Source: Muricoccus nepalensis
Lineage (GTDB): Bacteria; Pseudomonadota; Alphaproteobacteria; Acetobacterales; Acetobacteraceae
Assembly: GCF_006438825.1 (NCBI RefSeq)
Contig: NZ_RCZP01000010.1
Span: 62,001 to 126,000, forward strand
Length of the DNA stretch: 64,000 bases
Direction: 5' to 3'
The stretch's first letter is position 1. Each line of letters begins with the position of its first letter. Shown here one piece after another: positions 18,390-28,950 of the stretch. A model generated the notes under the pieces. That model did not search any database. It was not told the origin of the DNA and was given only the letters and a program-made list of their open reading frames with translations. A program made the translations under genes and the position numbers.

Positions 18390-19819
18390 GGCGCGGCCGC
18401 CGGCGCGATCGCGTCCCCGCCCGCGAGCCCGTTCATCATCGCGGCGAAGCCCGGGAAGGAGGTGTCGATGAAGCCCGTGTCGTCCACCGCCACCGGCCGC
18501 GCCGCCGCCAGCCCCATCACCAGCGCCGACATGGCGATCCGGTGGTCCATCTGGGTCGCCACCGTCCCGCCCCCCGGCGCCGGCGATCCGTCGCCCGTCA
18601 CCACCAGGTCGTCCCCCTCCACCACGGCCGTGACGCCCGCGGCCGCCAGCAGGGCGACGGTCGCGGCCAGCCGGTCGCTCTCCTTCACCCGCAGCTCTCC
18701 CAGGCCCCGCATCCGCGTCGTCCCCCGCGCGAAGGCGGCCGCCACCGCCAGCACCGGGTACTCGTCGATCATCGAGGGCGCCCGCCCCGGCGGCACCTCC
18801 ACGCCCCGCAGCGCCGAGAAGGTGGCGGTCAGGTCCCCCACGCTCTCCCCGCCCTCGACCCGCGCGTTCGAGACGGCGAGGTCCGCCCCCATCTCACGCA
18901 GCGTCGCGAAGAGCCCCGTCCGCAGCGGGTTGAGCCCCACCCCCTCCACCGTCACGGCGGAGCCCGGCACCAGCAGCGCCGCCACCAGAGGGAAGGCCGC
19001 CGAGGACGGGTCCGCCGGCACCACCACCGGCGCCGCGCGCAGCTCCGGCTGGCCCTCCAGCTCGATCACCCGCCGGTGCCCCTCGGCCTCGACCCGCACC
19101 ACGGCGCCGAAGTGGCGCAACATGTTCTCCGTGTGGTCCCGCGTCGCCTCCGGCTCCTCCACGCGGGTGATCCCCCGCGCGCAGAGCCCGGCCAGCAGCA
19201 CCGCCGACTTCACCTGGGCCGAGGGCACGGGCAGGACGTAGTCCAGCGGCACCGGCTCCGCCGCCCCCTCCACCGCCAGCGGCAGCCGCCCGCCGGCCCG
19301 CCCCGTGAAGCGCGCGCCGACTGCCGAGAGCGGCTCCGTCACCCGCCGCATCGGCCGCCCGCGCAGCGAGGCGTCGCCCGTCAGCACCGCGAACAGGGGA
19401 TGCCCCGCCAGCAGCCCGCAGATCAGCCGCGCCGCGGTGCCCGAATTGCCCATGTCCAGCACGTCCGCCGGCTCCACCAGCCCACCGACCCCGCGCCCCG
19501 CCACCCGCCAGTGGCCCGGCGCCACCCGCTCCACCTCGGCGCCCAGCGCCCGCATGGCGGCGGCCGTGCGCAGCACGTCCTCGCCCTCCAGCAGCCCGGT
19601 GATCTCGGTGGTGCCCACGGCCAACGCCCCGAACATCAGCGCGCGGTGCGAGATGGACTTGTCGCCGGGCACCGAGACCCGCCCGGAAAGCCCCCGGCCG
19701 GGCGGCCCCGCCCGCATCGGCCGCGGCGGCGCCGCGCCGGCATGACCGGCCGCGGAGAGGGGCAAGCGATCGGTCATGGGCAACACTTGCGGCTGGTGGA
19801 GGGCCGCCGCGTTTGACAC
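18386..19819 (-). CDS. aroA: 3-phosphoshikimate 1-carboxyvinyltransferase (EPSP synthase)
   Basis: Sixth step of the shikimate pathway, joining shikimate-3-phosphate and PEP. 477 residues from 19819, or 463 from an in-frame ATG at 19777, the likelier start by homology. [46 protein letters not shown], and [19 protein letters not shown] follow the alphaproteobacterial (class II-like) pattern. At the PEP-site loop the sequence is [11 protein letters not shown] with glycine at the position that is alanine in the known glyphosate-tolerant CP4 enzyme. First gene of the aroA-cmk pair; divergent from TIGR02300. Confidence 0.95.
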   Translation of the reverse strand: MSNAAALHQPQVLPMTDRLPLSAAGHAGAAPPRPMRAGPPGRGLSGRVSVPGDKSISHRALMFGALAVGTTEITGLLEGEDVLRTAAAMRALGAEVERVAPGHWRVAGRGVGGLVEPADVLDMGNSGTAARLICGLLAGHPLFAVLTGDASLRGRPMRRVTEPLSAVGARFTGRAGGRLPLAVEGAAEPVPLDYVLPVPSAQVKSAVLLAGLCARGITRVEEPEATRDHTENMLRHFGAVVRVEAEGHRRVIELEGQPELRAAPVVVPADPSSAAFPLVAALLVPGSAVTVEGVGLNPLRTGLFATLREMGADLAVSNARVEGGESVGDLTATFSALRGVEVPPGRAPSMIDEYPVLAVAAAFARGTTRMRGLGELRVKESDRLAATVALLAAAGVTAVVEGDDLVVTGDGSPAPGGGTVATQMDHRIAMSALVMGLAAARPVAVDDTGFIDTSFPGFAAMMNGLAGGDAIAPAAAP

Positions 19820-19903
19820 GCCAGGGGCCCCGTGGCAATGCGCGCCGCCCTTTCCGACACCCCTTTGGCCCGCCCCCGCGGAGGGCCCATTCGAGGCTTC
19901 CTG

Positions 19904-20224
19904 ATGGCCAAAGCCGAACTCGGCCTCAAGCGAACCTGCGTCGCCTGCGGCGCCCGCTTCTACGACCTCGCCCGCAGCCCCGCGGTCTGCCCCAAGTGCG
20001 GCACCGAGCAGCCGGCCGAGCAGCCGCGCGCCAAGCGCGTCGCCGCCCCCCTGCCGGAGGAGAAGGTCCGCAAGCGCCCCGCCGCCGTGGAAGGCGCCGA
20101 CACCGACGACGTGGAGGTGGAGGCCGACGTGGCCGACGCCGACGACGACGCCGAGGACCTCGACGAGGACGAGGACATCGCCGAGGAGATCGGCGTCGAG
20201 AGCGACAACGACGAGGAGACCTGA
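19904..20224 (+). CDS. TIGR02300 family zinc-ribbon/acidic-tail protein
   Basis: 106 residues from the ATG at 19904 ([12 protein letters not shown]), the usual family start. The N-terminus is a zinc ribbon ([22 protein letters not shown], given here in two parts: [11 protein letters not shown] and CPKCG). The C-terminal third is almost all Asp and Glu (residues 62-106). Function unknown; the family is common in alphaproteobacteria and usually lies divergent from aroA, as here. Confidence 0.88.
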   Translation: MAKAELGLKRTCVACGARFYDLARSPAVCPKCGTEQPAEQPRAKRVAAPLPEEKVRKRPAAVEGADTDDVEVEADVADADDDAEDLDEDEDIAEEIGVESDNDEET

Positions 20225-20230
20225 CGGTCC

Positions 20231-20250
20231 GGGGCGCTCAGGCGCCCCCT
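20231..20250 (+). terminator. terminator hairpin after TIGR02300 gene
   Basis: A perfect 7-bp stem GGGGCGC/GCGCCCC with loop TCAG, followed by TTCCT, begins six bases after the stop codon. The T run is short but the hairpin is clear. Confidence 0.65.
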
Positions 20251-20291
20251 TCCTCCACGGGCGGCCGGGATCCTGGCCGTCCGCGCCGGCC

Positions 20292-20313
20292 GGCGGGGCC
20301 GAAAAGCCCCGCC
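20292..20313 (-). terminator. hairpin after the second ydcF-like gene
   Basis: GGCGGGGC, six-base loop, GCCCCGCC forms a perfect 8-bp stem starting seven bases after the minus-strand stop at 20320. No T run follows, so termination is only likely by position between convergent genes. Confidence 0.45.
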
Positions 20314-20319
20314 CGGCCC

Positions 20320-20829
20320 CTACCCGCCCCGCAGCCGGTGCCAGGCCGCCAGCGCCGCGTCGTAGGGCAGCGCCGGCACCTCCCGCAGGCGCCAGCGCAG
20401 GTCGCTGAACCCCGGCCCCGGCACCGCCGCCTGCCCGGGCCCCACCCGCAGCCCGAGCAGCCGCAGCAGCAGCGCGCAGCGCGGCAGGTGGTAGCCCGAC
20501 GAGACCGGGTGGACCGTGCCCGGCCAGTCCCGCAGCATCGCCGCAACGGCCCGCGCCGAGGACAGCGTGTCCGTCCCCGTCGGCTCCTCCCGGATGCGAT
20601 CGGGGTCGATCCCCCAGTCCCGCAGCAGCTTCGCCATCACCTGGGACTCGGCCGGCCCGTGTCGCCCCTGCCCCCCCGTCGGCACGAAGACGGGGCGGCC
20701 GCCCAATGCCTCCCCCAGCTCCACCGCCGCCGCGACGCGCCGCTGCATCGTCTGGCTCGGGCGCGCGTCGGGCCGCACGGCCGCGCCGAAGATGACGATG
20801 GCCGGCGCGTCCGTCCCAGCCACGCTCAC
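20320..20829 (-). CDS. YdcF/DUF218 family protein (second copy)
   Basis: 169 residues from a GTG at 20829 overlapping the methyltransferase stop (GTGA). Conserved DUF218 blocks are [56 protein letters not shown] and [19 protein letters not shown]. Unlike the copy at 10520-11149 it has no N-terminal membrane segment. The coupling to a methyltransferase suggests a shared but unknown task. Confidence 0.83.
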   Translation of the reverse strand: MSVAGTDAPAIVIFGAAVRPDARPSQTMQRRVAAAVELGEALGGRPVFVPTGGQGRHGPAESQVMAKLLRDWGIDPDRIREEPTGTDTLSSARAVAAMLRDWPGTVHPVSSGYHLPRCALLLRLLGLRVGPGQAAVPGPGFSDLRWRLREVPALPYDAALAAWHRLRGG

Positions 20830-22076
20830 CCCCGCGCCGCCAGCGTCACCCGGTTCGTCGGCTCCATTGCCCGCCACAGCGCCGCCATGTCGCGCGCCAC
20901 CTGCGCCGCGGGCGCCCCCCCGGCCTCCACCGCCCGCGCGATCCCGGCCAGGCTCGTCGTCCCGTCCACCCGCGCGAGGATGGCCGAGGCCAGCGGCGGC
21001 ACGGGAAGCACCACCCGCAGCCCGTCGAAGCTGATCGCGAGGCTCCCCCCGCGCGCCGCCTTCGCCCAAGCCCCGCCGTCCCCCCCGCGCAGCACCGGCA
21101 CCGCCGAGGGGTCCTCCCAGTCCGCCCGCATCGCCGGGTCCTCCGCCCGCGCGAGGTAGGCGATGTGGATGCCCATGTTCCCCGCCAGCGCCTCCGCCAG
21201 CGCCGCCCGCTCCACCATCCCCATCGCGGCCGTCCGCGCCCGCAGCTTCGGGTCCGGCAGCAGGTGGTCCGGGTCGTAGCGCACCGGTTCCACGAGCGTC
21301 GAAATCCGCAGCCCCGCCCCCTCCACCAGCGCCGCGAGTTGCGGCACCGTGAAGGCGACGTCCCGCGGGTTCAGCAGCAGGTCGTACAGCCCGGGGTCGC
21401 CGCCCCCCTGAGGCAGCGGCAGGTGGTCCGTGATCCAGGGGTTCTTCCGCAGCCAGGCCGTCTCCGGCAGGTGGCGCATCACGCGCTTCGCCACCTCCAC
21501 CCGCGCGGCCGGCGCCTCCTCCGCCGGGGCGATCAGCCGCAGCGCCTCCTGCAGCATGTAGACGCCCGTGCGCCCGTGCGGCGCGTAGACCATGATCCCG
21601 AGGCCGCCCCCCGGCGCCAGCACCCCCGCTAGCGCCCGCAGCCCCGCCGCCGGATCCGGCAGGTGGTGCAGCACCCCGCAGCAATCGACGTAGTCGAAGA
21701 CGCCCAACCCCTCCGGCAGGTCCAGGATCGACCCCTCCACGAAGCGCAGGTTGGAGAGCCCCCGCGCCGCCGCCCGCGCCTCCGCCACGCGCCGGGCTGC
21801 CCCGGAGCGATCGAGCCAGACCACCTCCCCCGGCCGCCCCGCCCAGGCCATCTGCTGCGCCAGCATGATCGCCCCGTCCCCGGTGCCGCCCCCGGCCACC
21901 AGCGCCCGCATCGGAAGCGCCGCCGGCCGGCGCGCGCCAAACACCCAGTGGTCCACCTCCGCCAGGTTGGACGGACTGCCGACGACCAGCCGCTTCGCCT
22001 CGTCCCGCGGGTCGCGCGCGGGGTAGGGAAGCGCCTCGTACTGGGCGGCAAGCTGGGCATCGGTCGCGTCGGGCAT
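20826..22076 (-). CDS. class I SAM-dependent methyltransferase with C-terminal extension
   Basis: 416 residues from the ATG at 22076 ([20 protein letters not shown]); an upstream in-frame ATG at 22151 is less likely. The SAM-binding core shows [17 protein letters not shown] (motif I, near 60), [14 protein letters not shown], and [16 protein letters not shown]. Residues beyond about 290 form a second region ending [20 protein letters not shown], which resembles a small winged-helix or PqqD-like module. Substrate unknown. It is coupled to the following ydcF-like gene and diverges from ialB. Confidence 0.82.
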   Translation of the reverse strand: MPDATDAQLAAQYEALPYPARDPRDEAKRLVVGSPSNLAEVDHWVFGARRPAALPMRALVAGGGTGDGAIMLAQQMAWAGRPGEVVWLDRSGAARRVAEARAAARGLSNLRFVEGSILDLPEGLGVFDYVDCCGVLHHLPDPAAGLRALAGVLAPGGGLGIMVYAPHGRTGVYMLQEALRLIAPAEEAPAARVEVAKRVMRHLPETAWLRKNPWITDHLPLPQGGGDPGLYDLLLNPRDVAFTVPQLAALVEGAGLRISTLVEPVRYDPDHLLPDPKLRARTAAMGMVERAALAEALAGNMGIHIAYLARAEDPAMRADWEDPSAVPVLRGGDGGAWAKAARGGSLAISFDGLRVVLPVPPLASAILARVDGTTSLAGIARAVEAGGAPAAQVARDMAALWRAMEPTNRVTLAARG

Positions 22077-22201
22077 CCCCCGGCAATACGGCCCCGCCGC
22101 CGCCCGCGGAAGACACCCCCGCCCCGCCCCCGCCGGATGGGGGCCAATCATGCAGTCCTGGCGGTTGAAGAGCGCCGGGGAGGAGGTCTATCTGCGGGGC
22201 C

Positions 22202-22804
22202 ATGATCCGTCCCATCCCCGTCCTCGCGGCCCTCCTCCTCGTGGCGCCGGCCCTCCGCCCGGCGCCCGCGCTCGCCCAGGCCCGCCAGGGCGCGGCGGCG
22301 GAACCACGCGCGGGCGCCGCGACCCCCGCCCAGGCGCCCGCCACCAACACCCCGGCCGCCAACACCCCCGCCGCCGGCCCCCAGCGCCTCGGCACCTTCG
22401 GTGAATGGACCGCCGCCACCCACAGCGAGAACGGCGGCAAGGTCTGCTACGCCTTCACCCGCCCGGACGGCAACGCGAACGCCCTCCTCACCGTCACCCA
22501 CCGCCCCCAGGGCCGCGACCAGGTCGCGCTCCGCGTCGGCCGCGCCTTCCCGCGCAACGCCGAGGTGACGGTGGAGGTGAACGGCAAGGAGCTGAACTTC
22601 TACACCGCCGGCGACAACGCCTTCGCCCGCGACGGCCGCGCGACCGTGAGCGCCTTCCGCAACGGCCGCGAGGCCGAGGCGAAGAGCCCCGCCGCCAACA
22701 ACCGCAGCACCACCGAGACCTTCTCCCTCCAGGGCTTCTCCGCCGCCTACGACGCCATCTCGCGCGAGTGCCCCGCCGCCGCGCCCTCAAGGCCCCGCCG
22801 GTGA
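22202..22804 (+). CDS. invasion-associated locus B (IalB) family protein
   Basis: 200 residues, exported. A signal peptide ends near ALAQ (about residue 26), followed by an Ala/Pro/Thr-rich linker with repeated AANTPA (about 30-60). The IalB domain starts at [23 protein letters not shown] and ends near the second cysteine at SRECPAA. Members occur in the periplasm or on the outer surface of alphaproteobacteria; the name comes from Bartonella and does not imply virulence here. Its TGA overlaps the GTG of rlmN. Confidence 0.85.
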   Translation: MIRPIPVLAALLLVAPALRPAPALAQARQGAAAEPRAGAATPAQAPATNTPAANTPAAGPQRLGTFGEWTAATHSENGGKVCYAFTRPDGNANALLTVTHRPQGRDQVALRVGRAFPRNAEVTVEVNGKELNFYTAGDNAFARDGRATVSAFRNGREAEAKSPAANNRSTTETFSLQGFSAAYDAISRECPAAAPSRPRR

Positions 22805-23979
22805 ACGCCCGCACCCCCCTCCCCGCCGACGAGCTGACCGAGGCCGAGCGCGCCCGCATCCTCGCCAAGGCCGCGATCTTCGCGCCGCCCGCGCAGACCG
22901 ACGCCGAGGGCCGCCGCGACCTCCTCGGCCTCACGCGCGACGAACTCGCGGCCGAGATGGTCGCGATCGGCGAGAAGCCCTTCCGCGCGAAGCAGCTCTG
23001 GCACTGGATCTACCACCAGGGCACCCGCGACTTCGCGGCCATGTCCTCCATCGCCAAGCCCCTACAGGCGAAGCTGGCGGAACGCTTCACCATCGGCCGC
23101 CCCGAGGTCACCACCGAGCAGACCAGCACCGACGCCACCCGCAAGTGGCTCTTCCAGATGCGCGACGGCCAGCAGGTCGAAACCGTCTACATCCCCGACG
23201 ACGACCGCGGCGCCGTCTGCATCTCGACCCAGGTCGGCTGCACCCTCTCCTGCCGCTTCTGCCACACCGGCACCCAGAAGCTCGTCCGCAACCTCTCCGC
23301 CGGCGAGATCATCGGCCAGTTCATGGCCGCCCGCGACAGCTACGGCGAATGGCCGAGCCCACAGTCCGAAACCCGCCTGCTCTCCAACATCGTCGTCATG
23401 GGCATGGGCGAACCCCTCTACAACTACGAGGCCACGGCCAAGGCGCTGAAGATCGCCATGGACAACGAGGGCATCGGTCTCTCCCGCCGCCGCATCACCC
23501 TCTCCACCTCCGGTGTCGTCCCCATGATGGACCGCGCGGGCGCCGAACTCGGCGTCAACCTCGCGGTCTCGCTGCACGCCGTCACCGACGAACTCCGCGA
23601 CGAGATCGTGCCGCTGAACCGCAAGTACCCCATCAAGGAACTGATGGCGGCCTGCCACCGCTACCCCGGCGCCTCCAACGCCCGCCGCATCACCTTCGAG
23701 TACGTCATGCTCGACGGCGTCAACGACAGCGAGGCCGAGGCCCGCGAACTCGTCCGCCTCCTCGAAGGCCTCCCCGCCAAGGTCAACCTCATCCCCTTCA
23801 ATCCCTGGCCCAACTCCCCCTACGCCACCTCCAAGCGGGCGCAGATCGAGCGGTTTGCCAACATCCTGAACGACGCAGGGTACGCGTCGCCGGTCCGCCG
23901 CCCCCGCGGCCGCGACATCGCCGCCGCCTGCGGCCAGCTCAAGACCGAGAGCGAGCGCGCCCGCCGCATCCCGGCTTAA
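22801..23979 (+). CDS. rlmN: 23S rRNA (A2503-C2)/tRNA (A37-C2) methyltransferase RlmN
   Basis: 392 residues from a GTG overlapping the ialB stop. A radical-SAM enzyme that methylates C2 of adenosine in 23S rRNA and some tRNAs. The iron-sulfur motif [11 protein letters not shown] is near residue 148; [12 protein letters not shown] is the SAM-binding GEP motif; [20 protein letters not shown] and the terminal [14 protein letters not shown] with the catalytic cysteine are all intact. ialB-rlmN order is common in related bacteria. Confidence 0.96.
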   Translation: MNARTPLPADELTEAERARILAKAAIFAPPAQTDAEGRRDLLGLTRDELAAEMVAIGEKPFRAKQLWHWIYHQGTRDFAAMSSIAKPLQAKLAERFTIGRPEVTTEQTSTDATRKWLFQMRDGQQVETVYIPDDDRGAVCISTQVGCTLSCRFCHTGTQKLVRNLSAGEIIGQFMAARDSYGEWPSPQSETRLLSNIVVMGMGEPLYNYEATAKALKIAMDNEGIGLSRRRITLSTSGVVPMMDRAGAELGVNLAVSLHAVTDELRDEIVPLNRKYPIKELMAACHRYPGASNARRITFEYVMLDGVNDSEAEARELVRLLEGLPAKVNLIPFNPWPNSPYATSKRAQIERFANILNDAGYASPVRRPRGRDIAAACGQLKTESERARRIPA

Positions 23980-24080
23980 GGAAACCCCCCTCCGACCCTG
24001 GCGCTTCCGGCGGGAGCAACAACCTGCACCCTGCGCCAGCCTTCCCCAGACCGGGCTCCGGCTAGAACCAGGGAGCCCCG

Positions 24081-25343
24081 ATGGCCGAAACCCGCTTCGT
24101 CGCCCTCACCATCGTCGCGGTCGCCTTCCTCCTCGCCTTCGCCCGCCTGACAAGAGTCCCGCCCTCCATTGCCCTCTTCGTGGGCGGCCTTGCCTCCATC
24201 CTCCTCCCCGGCCCTCTTCCCCAACTCCGGGTCGATCCCCTCATCGTCCTCGGCCTCATCCTGCCGCCGCTCCTCTACGCGGGCATCACCAACATCCCCG
24301 CCGAGCTCCTCCACCGCGCCGCCTGGCGCGGCGTCCTCGGCGGCGCCCTCTGGACCCTCGGCCTCACCACCGCCTGCGGCTTCGCGGCCACCCTCCTCCT
24401 CCCCGGCCTCGACCCCGTCGCCTGCATGGCCATCGGCGTGGCCGCCGCCATCGCCGAACCCCGCGTCCTTCTCGAAACCGGCCTCAACAAGCGCATGCCC
24501 CCCGCCATCAGCGAGGCCATGTCGGCGCAGCTCGTCTCCGCCCCTCTCCTCGGCGTCTCCCTCTCCATCTTCACGGCCAAACAAGTGGGCGGTCCCTTCC
24601 CGGGCTTCGCCGCCATCGCCCAGACCCTCGCCTACGACGCCATCATCGGGGGCGCCGTCGGCGTCGCCCTCGGCTTCGCCATGGCCGCCCTCCGCCGCCG
24701 CCTGGACAACCCCCGCACCGAAACCGCCCTGTCGCTGGCCACCCCCTTCGCGGCCAGCGCCCTCGGCGAGGCTATCGGCGCCTCCCCTGTCGCCCCCCTC
24801 ATCGGCGCCGGCGTCACTATGGCGTACATCCACACCAACAAGGCCACGGGCGAGAGCATCGCCTCCACCGACTCCCACCAGCTCACCAACGACCTCTGGC
24901 GCGCCCTCGACGCCATCCTCACCGGCGCCCTGTTCTTCCTCATGGGTCGCGCCCTCCCCGAAGCCCTCGCCGGCGCCCGCAGCCTCCCCTGGACCACCCT
25001 CGCCACCGCCGCAGCCGGCCTCATGGCCCTCTGTTGGGCCGTCCAGTTCGCCCTCTCCTGGGCGGCCCTCGCCCACCCCAACTCACCCCCCATCCCAAGG
25101 GAGGACGGCGGCCGCGTTCCCCCCTGGCAGGGCGCCGCCCTCATGGCCGGCGGCGCCGGCCGCAACGTCGTCGCCCTCGCGGTCGCCCTCGCCCTCCCGG
25201 CCACCCTCCCCGGCGGCGAGCCCTACCTCCCGCGGGACGCAGTGGTGGCGGTGGTCGCGCTGATGGTCGTCGCCTCGGCAGGGCTGCAATGGGTGGGGGT
25301 GCCAGGGCTGGTGCGGTGGGTGCGGCCGGGAAAAGCCTGCTGA
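24081..25343 (+). CDS. CPA1-like cation:proton antiporter, atypical ion site
   Basis: 420 residues with about twelve predicted membrane segments; inner membrane. LIVLGLILPPLLYAGIT near 54 and the late MAGGAGRNVVALAVALALP are typical of NhaP-type (CPA1) antiporters. The usual ion-binding pair is missing: where CPA1 proteins have ATDP and ESLLND, this one has AIAEP (123-127) and EAMSAQ (145-150), so the expected aspartates are gone. It may carry out a different transport or be non-exchanging. GGGAG about 7 bases before the ATG supports the start. Confidence 0.75.
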   Translation: MAETRFVALTIVAVAFLLAFARLTRVPPSIALFVGGLASILLPGPLPQLRVDPLIVLGLILPPLLYAGITNIPAELLHRAAWRGVLGGALWTLGLTTACGFAATLLLPGLDPVACMAIGVAAAIAEPRVLLETGLNKRMPPAISEAMSAQLVSAPLLGVSLSIFTAKQVGGPFPGFAAIAQTLAYDAIIGGAVGVALGFAMAALRRRLDNPRTETALSLATPFAASALGEAIGASPVAPLIGAGVTMAYIHTNKATGESIASTDSHQLTNDLWRALDAILTGALFFLMGRALPEALAGARSLPWTTLATAAAGLMALCWAVQFALSWAALAHPNSPPIPREDGGRVPPWQGAALMAGGAGRNVVALAVALALPATLPGGEPYLPRDAVVAVVALMVVASAGLQWVGVPGLVRWVRPGKAC

Positions 25344-25388
25344 ACAGGAGGTGGTGCGGGCAACACATGGCTAACTGTCCTCAACTTC

Positions 25389-25415
25389 TTGACAAAAGGA
25401 CTAAATTCTTATAAC
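25389..25415 (+). promoter_or_regulatory. candidate sigma-70 promoter before the DUF4096 gene
   Basis: A perfect -35 TTGACA (25389-25394), 15 bases, then TATAAC (25410-25415). The spacer is shorter than the best 17, but both hexamers are unusually close to consensus, and the whole stretch 25370-25420 is AT-rich against the surrounding sequence. Confidence 0.5.
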
Positions 25416-25445
25416 GGTGCCTCCTGACCTCAAGCAGAGGCCCCC

Positions 25446-26036
25446 ATGTCCCGCCTCACCCCACCTCGCCCCTGGACCCCCCTCTCCGACGACGCCTGGC
25501 TCGCCCTCGCTCCCTACGTCCTCCCCCGCGCCCCCCAGGGCCGCCGCATTGCCGACCCCCGCCACCGCATGGACGCCATCTTCCACCTCGCCGCCACCCA
25601 CGGCGATCCCTGGCGCAGCCTACCCGCCCACTTCGGCAAGCCCGACACCGTCGCCCGCTTCTTCCGCCGCCTCACCCACAACGGCCTCTGGCACCGCCTC
25701 CTGGCGGTCCTCGCCAAGTCCGCCCCCAACCACCCCCTCCGCGCCATCGAGCACCTGATCTGCCGCGCCACCCGCCGCGCCGCCCGCCTCGGCGGCATGC
25801 CGCTCCTCCTCCTCATCCGCCAGCTCGGCCTCCGCTCCGCCCTGAACGGCCCGCCCTGGCTCCTCCCGGACCCTCTTTTGTCCGAAATGCTCGCCCGCAC
25901 CCCGCTCCCCCGCCTCGAACCCACCCGCACGAGCCTCGACGCCCTCAAGCGCCACCTGAAAACGGTCGAGGCCCTCGCCCGAACCGCCCTCGGCCGCCGC
26001 CACATTCCCCGATCCGTGCGGCTCGCCTGGCCATGA
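25446..26036 (+). CDS. DUF4096 (IS5-type transposase N-terminal domain) protein without catalytic domain
   Basis: 196 residues. Residues 10-90 match the N-terminal helix-turn-helix region of IS5-family transposases: [52 protein letters not shown] and [15 protein letters not shown]. The remaining 105 residues show no DDE catalytic core and end in Arg-rich helices ([19 protein letters not shown]). No inverted repeats or target duplication were seen. The frame is intact and has its own promoter-like sequence and ribosome binding site (AGAGG), so this may be a domesticated DNA-binding protein rather than a decaying insertion sequence. Confidence 0.7.
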   Translation: MSRLTPPRPWTPLSDDAWLALAPYVLPRAPQGRRIADPRHRMDAIFHLAATHGDPWRSLPAHFGKPDTVARFFRRLTHNGLWHRLLAVLAKSAPNHPLRAIEHLICRATRRAARLGGMPLLLLIRQLGLRSALNGPPWLLPDPLLSEMLARTPLPRLEPTRTSLDALKRHLKTVEALARTALGRRHIPRSVRLAWP

Positions 26037-26196
26037 CGCCCCCACCCCCCACCTTGCCCCCGCCCTCGCGCTGCGGCACATCCGGGCCACCAACGAACGC
26101 CCGCCGGCAGGCCGTGCCCCCGCGCACCCCGCCGCCCGCGTCCAAGCCCGCGGCGCGGCCACCCCGCCCGCCCGAACCCGGAAGGTCTCAGGTCCG

Positions 26197-26200
<4 letters not shown>
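26033..26200 (+). CDS. candidate 55-residue proline-rich ORF linking DUF4096 gene and argG
   Basis: An open frame starts at ATG 26033, which overlaps the DUF4096 stop as ATGA, and ends at TGA 26198-26200, which overlaps the argG ATG in the same way. It would encode a peptide starting [15 protein letters not shown], with over a third proline. The double coupling is striking, but the region is simply C-rich, so a chance frame is possible. If it is not coding, the 160 bp before argG hold nothing else I recognise. Confidence 0.28.
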
Positions 26201-27432
<1,232 letters not shown>

Positions 27433-27507
27433 CCCCCGCGCCCTCCCCGCCCCCCGCAAGGGGCGCTGGGGGGCCCCGCGCGCCCTCCGCCGGCCGGGGG
27501 CTCCGTC

Positions 27508-28215
27508 GTGATCGCGCGCCCGGCCGGCGCCGGCCTCATCGCCGCCCTCGACACCCAGGACCCCGCCCAGGCCGAGGCCTGGGCCGGGGCGCTGGCCCCC
27601 CATGTCGGCCTCCTCAAGCTCGGGCTCGAGTTCTTCGTGGCCCAGGGCCCCGCGGCCGTCGCCCGCCTGGCGCGCCACCGCCCCCTCTTCCTCGACCTCA
27701 AGTTCCACGACATCCCCAACACCGTCGCCGGCGCCGTCCGCTCCGCCGGCGCCCTCCGCCCGGCCATGCTGACGGTCCACGCCGCCGGCGGCCCCGCCAT
27801 GGTCGCCGCCGCCCGGGCCGCCGCGGAGGAGTTCGGCGCCGACCGCCCGGCCATCCTCGCCGTCACCGTCCTCACCAGCATGGACGCCGCCACCTTGTCC
27901 GCCACGGGCGTCTCGGGCGGCCCGCCGCAGCAGGTCCTCCGCCTCGCCCGCCTGGCGCTCGAGAGCGGGGCGGACGGCCTCGTCTGCTCCCCGCGCGAGG
28001 TCCCGCTCCTCCGCGCCGCCCACGGCCCGGGACCCCTGCTCGTCGTCCCCGGCATCCGCCCCGCCTGCAGCGCCGCAGGCGACCAGTCCCGCACCGCGAC
28101 CCCCGAGGAAGCCGCGAAGGCCGGCGCGGACTGGCTCGTCGTCGGCCGCCCCATCACCGGCGCCCCCGACCCCGCCGCGGCGGCGGCCGCCATCGCCGCG
28201 TCGCTCCGGCGATGA
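27508..28215 (+). CDS. pyrF: orotidine 5'-phosphate decarboxylase
   Basis: 235 residues from a GTG start after a G-rich ribosome binding site. Last step of UMP synthesis. The catalytic signature [18 protein letters not shown] is near residue 68, ALDTQD near 12 binds substrate, and [10 protein letters not shown] and [12 protein letters not shown] close the phosphate site. Its TGA overlaps the trpF ATG, so it heads the pyrF-trpF-eamA-trpB-trpA-linked set, a mix of pyrimidine and tryptophan synthesis also seen in related genomes. Confidence 0.94.
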   Translation: MIARPAGAGLIAALDTQDPAQAEAWAGALAPHVGLLKLGLEFFVAQGPAAVARLARHRPLFLDLKFHDIPNTVAGAVRSAGALRPAMLTVHAAGGPAMVAAARAAAEEFGADRPAILAVTVLTSMDAATLSATGVSGGPPQQVLRLARLALESGADGLVCSPREVPLLRAAHGPGPLLVVPGIRPACSAAGDQSRTATPEEAAKAGADWLVVGRPITGAPDPAAAAAAIAASLRR

Positions 28216-28892
28216 CCGCGGTTAAGATCTGCGGCCTGAACGACCGCCCCGGCCTCGACGCCGCCCTCGCGGGCCGCGCGGAGATGATCGGCCTCGTCTT
28301 CTTCCAGCCCTCCCCCCGCGCCGTCACCCCCGCGGAGGCCGCCGCCCTCGCCGGCGCCGTCCCCCGCGCGGCGGAGGGCGGCCCCCTCCGCGTCGGCCTC
28401 TTCGTCGATGCCTCGGAGGAGGCCATCGCCGCCGCCCTCGCGGCCCTGCCGCTCGACATCCTGCAGCTCCACGGCGAGGAGACGCCCGACCGCTGCGCCG
28501 AACTCCGCGCCCGCTTCGGCCTGCCCGTGATGAAGGCGCTCGGCATCGCGACGGCGGACGACCTCCGCCTGCTCGACGCCTACGCCCCCGCGGTGGACCG
28601 CTTCCTGCTGGACGCCAAGCCCGCGCCCGGGGCGGCGCTGCCCGGCGGCAACGCGGCCTCCTTCGACTGGTCGCTCCTCGTGGGCCGGGCCGTGCCGCGC
28701 CCCTGGCTGTTGGCGGGCGGGCTGACCCCGGCCAACGTCGCCGACGCCGTCCGGGCCACCGGCGCGCCGGGCGTGGACGTCTCCTCGGGCGTCGAGGCCT
28801 CCCGCGGGGTGAAGGACCCGGCGCGCATCGCCGCCTTCATCGCCGCCGCCCGCCGCGCCACGACGGAGGCCGCCGGCGCGGCGCGGGCGTGA
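28212..28892 (+). CDS. trpF: phosphoribosylanthranilate isomerase
   Basis: 226 residues. Third step from anthranilate to tryptophan. VKICGLND with the catalytic cysteine is at the N-terminus (KICGLT in most), [10 protein letters not shown] near 77 and [17 protein letters not shown] with the catalytic aspartate near 193. ATGA overlap with pyrF and GTGA overlap with the exporter gene that follows. The switch in strand composition of the window occurs near the 3' end of this gene. Confidence 0.95.
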   Translation: MTAVKICGLNDRPGLDAALAGRAEMIGLVFFQPSPRAVTPAEAAALAGAVPRAAEGGPLRVGLFVDASEEAIAAALAALPLDILQLHGEETPDRCAELRARFGLPVMKALGIATADDLRLLDAYAPAVDRFLLDAKPAPGAALPGGNAASFDWSLLVGRAVPRPWLLAGGLTPANVADAVRATGAPGVDVSSGVEASRGVKDPARIAAFIAAARRATTEAAGAARA

Positions 28893-28950
28893 GGCCCGCG
28901 CACCTCCTCCTCGCGCTGCTGACCACGGCGCTCTGGGGCTTCAACTTCGT
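28600..28950. other. GC-skew switch point (C-rich to G-rich + strand)
   Basis: To the left, the + strand is C-rich both in rightward genes (C-ending codons, CTC leucine) and opposite leftward genes. To the right it is G-rich in both orientations (rightward genes favour CTG, GCG, GGG). The change takes place within a few hundred bases at the 3' end of trpF. Negative to positive skew is the change expected at a replication origin, but no DnaA boxes were found here. Confidence 0.6.

Noticed and set aside
28600-28950. Calling oriC exactly at the skew switch
   Set aside because: The switch lies in coding sequence of an overlapping operon with no AT-rich region or DnaA boxes; only the skew supports it.
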